DNA of 7,110 nt. Source: Actinomycetota bacterium (lineage in GTDB: Bacteria; Actinomycetota; Actinomycetes; Nanopelagicales; Nanopelagicaceae). Below, one piece after another: positions 5,671 to 7,110 of the stretch. The notes below the pieces were generated by a model. The model did no database searches, had not been told where the DNA came from, and saw nothing but the letters and a program-made list of their open reading frames with translations. How positions within the stretch are numbered: position 1 is the first letter of the stretch; every line of letters starts with the position of its first letter. The stretch spans positions 1 to 7,110 of the forward strand of contig WLIM01000055.1 of NCBI GenBank assembly GCA_009702205.1. Reading direction: 5' to 3'. The position numbers and the translations under genes are program-made.

Positions 5671-6440
5671 TGTTTCTCTTCAAATACGGTGGGCATGCCA
5701 TAAGTAATAATGACGGAATAGATCCGGCACTAGAAGTGTTGGCCAAGCTGATTAAGGCCGGAGAGCAAATCGTAATTGTTCATGGTGGTGGACCCGCTAT
5801 CAACCGCGAACTTGAAGTTCACGGAGTTAAGAGCGAGATGATTGGTGGACTTAGAAAAACAACACCAGAAGTTTTTGAAATAGTTCAACGAACTTTATGC
5901 GGTGAAGTTCTTCGAAAATTGGTTAACCAACTTATTTCACTTGGTATTAATGCGGTAGGAATTAGCGCCGGCGATGGCCATCTAACAAGAGCAGAGATTG
6001 CCGATCCAAATTTAGGCTTAGTGGGGGAGTTGGTTTCAACTAATCCAAAGTTTCTATTCGATCTACTTGGGTCAGGATTCACTCCCGTGATCGCTCCAAT
6101 CTCAATTACGAAACAAGGTACTGCAGTAAATATGAATGCAGATATTGTTGCTGGTGCTTTAGGCGGGGCTATGTTGGCAAAAACCGTTCTATTCTCAACT
6201 GATGTGGCAGGAATTTATCGAAATTGGCCGGACACGGAATCACTTATTGAGGCAATCTGCGTAGATGAATTAGTTGCAATCTCAAAAGACTTTAGAGACG
6301 GAATGATACCTAAAGCACAGGCTGCGATAAATGCCATTTCATCGGGTGCTAAGAGTGTTCGAATTTTTGATGGCCGCGAAGCAAAGAATATTGAAGCTGC
6401 TATAGCCGGCAAATTAGGTACGTTAGTAGTACCTAAATGA
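5670..6440 (+). CDS. argB: Acetylglutamate kinase, short form lacking the N-terminal helix
   Basis: This 256-residue kinase phosphorylates N-acetylglutamate with ATP, the step before ArgC. Amino-acid-kinase fold motifs are complete: FKYGGHA (4-10, Lys5), HGGGP (38-42), GGLRKT (59-64, Arg62), NMNAD (154-158, Asn154 and Asp158), STDVAG (176-181) and GMIPK (211-215, Lys215), matching the E. coli catalytic residues. It begins almost directly at the first beta strand. Actinobacterial enzymes I recall are about 295-300 residues, with an N-terminal helix used for hexamer formation and arginine inhibition; this one resembles the shorter Bacillus/E. coli type. The start is fixed because an in-frame TAA (5664-5666) lies two codons upstream. 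TAATG overlap with argC, with no clear Shine-Dalgarno, suggests coupled translation. Insensitivity to arginine is an inference. Confidence 0.96.
   Translation: MFLFKYGGHAISNNDGIDPALEVLAKLIKAGEQIVIVHGGGPAINRELEVHGVKSEMIGGLRKTTPEVFEIVQRTLCGEVLRKLVNQLISLGINAVGISAGDGHLTRAEIADPNLGLVGELVSTNPKFLFDLLGSGFTPVIAPISITKQGTAVNMNADIVAGALGGAMLAKTVLFSTDVAGIYRNWPDTESLIEAICVDELVAISKDFRDGMIPKAQAAINAISSGAKSVRIFDGREAKNIEAAIAGKLGTLVVPK
6414..6436 (+). promoter_or_regulatory. Inverted repeat ending at the base before the argD start codon
   Basis: TTAGGTAC (6414-6421) and GTACCTAA (6429-6436) are perfect reverse complements around a 7-nt loop (6422-6428). The stem covers the last codons of argB and the whole zone where an argD ribosome-binding site would sit, ending immediately before the ATG at 6437. 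Ribosomes completing argB would unfold it, so it may make argD translation depend on argB. An 8-bp stem can arise by chance in 7 kb, so only its position makes it notable. Confidence 0.35.
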
Positions 6441-7110
6441 AAAGCATTTCAAGCAATGTGCAGGCGCAGACTCGTTGGAAGAATTCACTCCAGAATAATT
6501 ATGGAACGCCTGAAATTTCTTTAGTTAAGGGTGTGGGGGCACAGGTTTGGGATGGCGATGGTAAGGAATATCTTGATTTCCTAGGAGGTATTGCAACTAA
6601 TATTTTGGGCCACGCACATCCTCTTCTGATTGAGGCTATTACCAATCAAGCCAAAGAACTAAGTCACGTAAGTAATCTTTACTCGCATCCACGAGTACTT
6701 GAATTAGCTGAGAAACTAGTTGAACTTACCGGTGCTAAAGACGCAAAGGTATTCTTTGCAAACTCTGGGGCAGAGGCAAACGAAGCTGCAATCAAATTAT
6801 CGCGTTTAACTGGCCGCAAGAAGATTATCTCAACCTATGGATCTTTTCATGGCCGAACGATTGGTGCACTTTCTATTACCGGTCAAGTCGCTAAACGTAA
6901 GGCTTTTCTTCCGCTACTGAGCGATGTGAAATTCATTCCATTCAACGACATTTCTGCTGCGAAGAGGGCAATCCGAAGGAAAGTCGCAATGGTTATTGTT
7001 GAACCTATCCAAGGTGAGAATGGTGTTGTTGTTCCCGATCTGGGATATCTCAAAGAGCTTCGGACATTAACGCGCAAGCATGGAGTGCTTCTAGCTTTTG
7101 ATTGTGTGCA
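6437..7110 (+). CDS. argD: Acetylornithine aminotransferase, N-terminal part (3' end off the window)
   Basis: The first 224 residues of a class III PLP-dependent aminotransferase run off the right edge. The enzyme converts N-acetylglutamate semialdehyde plus glutamate to N-acetylornithine, the step after ArgC. Visible motifs: NYGTPEISLVKG (21-32), VWDGDGKEYLDFLGGIATN (37-55), LGHAHP (57-62), NSGAEANEAAIKLSR (109-123, cofactor phosphate contacts), FHGRTIGALS (137-146), EPIQGENGV (189-197) and LLAFDCV at the edge, where Asp222 should bind the PLP ring nitrogen. The catalytic lysine lies beyond the window. Residue 223 is Cys where most relatives have Glu (DEVQ). Family length is about 390-400 residues, so just over half is present. 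The start overlaps argB as ATGA with no visible Shine-Dalgarno, implying coupled translation within the arg operon. Confidence 0.96.
   Translation, partial: MKSISSNVQAQTRWKNSLQNNYGTPEISLVKGVGAQVWDGDGKEYLDFLGGIATNILGHAHPLLIEAITNQAKELSHVSNLYSHPRVLELAEKLVELTGAKDAKVFFANSGAEANEAAIKLSRLTGRKKIISTYGSFHGRTIGALSITGQVAKRKAFLPLLSDVKFIPFNDISAAKRAIRRKVAMVIVEPIQGENGVVVPDLGYLKELRTLTRKHGVLLAFDCV

Noticed and set aside
5640..5690. Remnant of a deleted argJ at the argC/argB junction
   Set aside because: ArgC ends with its normal C-terminus and ArgB begins at once; there is no extra sequence between them that could be a gene remnant.

Overview
The window (about 43-45% GC by eye) is a dense, single-strand (+) run of housekeeping genes: the end of rplT, a SpoU/TrmH-family rRNA methyltransferase, pheS, pheT, argC, argB and the start of argD. 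From memory, the order rplT - SpoU methyltransferase - pheS - pheT - argC... is the Actinobacteria arrangement (for example Mycobacterium and Streptomyces). The moderate GC, minimal spacers and overlapping genes suggest a streamlined low-GC actinobacterium such as the freshwater acI / Nanopelagicales group. That placement is an inference.

Layout. Positions 1-302 hold the C-terminal 99 residues of ribosomal protein L20. The methyltransferase gene (295-1101) overlaps rplT by 8 nt, and a perfect 14-bp hairpin followed by four T's (315-356) lies inside its first codons. pheS (1114-2130) and pheT (2127-4589) encode the two subunits of phenylalanyl-tRNA synthetase and overlap by ATGA. The only real intergenic space (4590-4647) carries two tandem ARG-box-like operators and a good promoter whose expected transcription start falls on the A of the argC start codon. 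argC (4648-5670), argB (5670-6440) and argD (6437 to the right edge) follow, overlapping by 1 and 4 nt.

How they work together. ArgB, ArgC and ArgD carry out consecutive steps: N-acetylglutamate to its phosphate, to the semialdehyde, to N-acetylornithine. The operator/promoter suggests ArgR repression of the whole arg run. The upstream genes serve translation (ribosome, rRNA modification, Phe-tRNA charging).

What stands out: (1) the terminator-like hairpin embedded in the start of the methyltransferase gene; (2) argJ is absent from its usual place between argC and argB; (3) ArgB is a short form without the N-terminal helix of arginine-inhibited enzymes, and a stop codon directly upstream shows this is not a start-site error; (4) a predicted leaderless, ArgR-controlled argC transcript; (5) hairpins at the pheS/pheT and argB/argD junctions. 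No mobile element, CRISPR, tRNA or defence-type system is visible. No gene-free stretch exceeds 300 bases.
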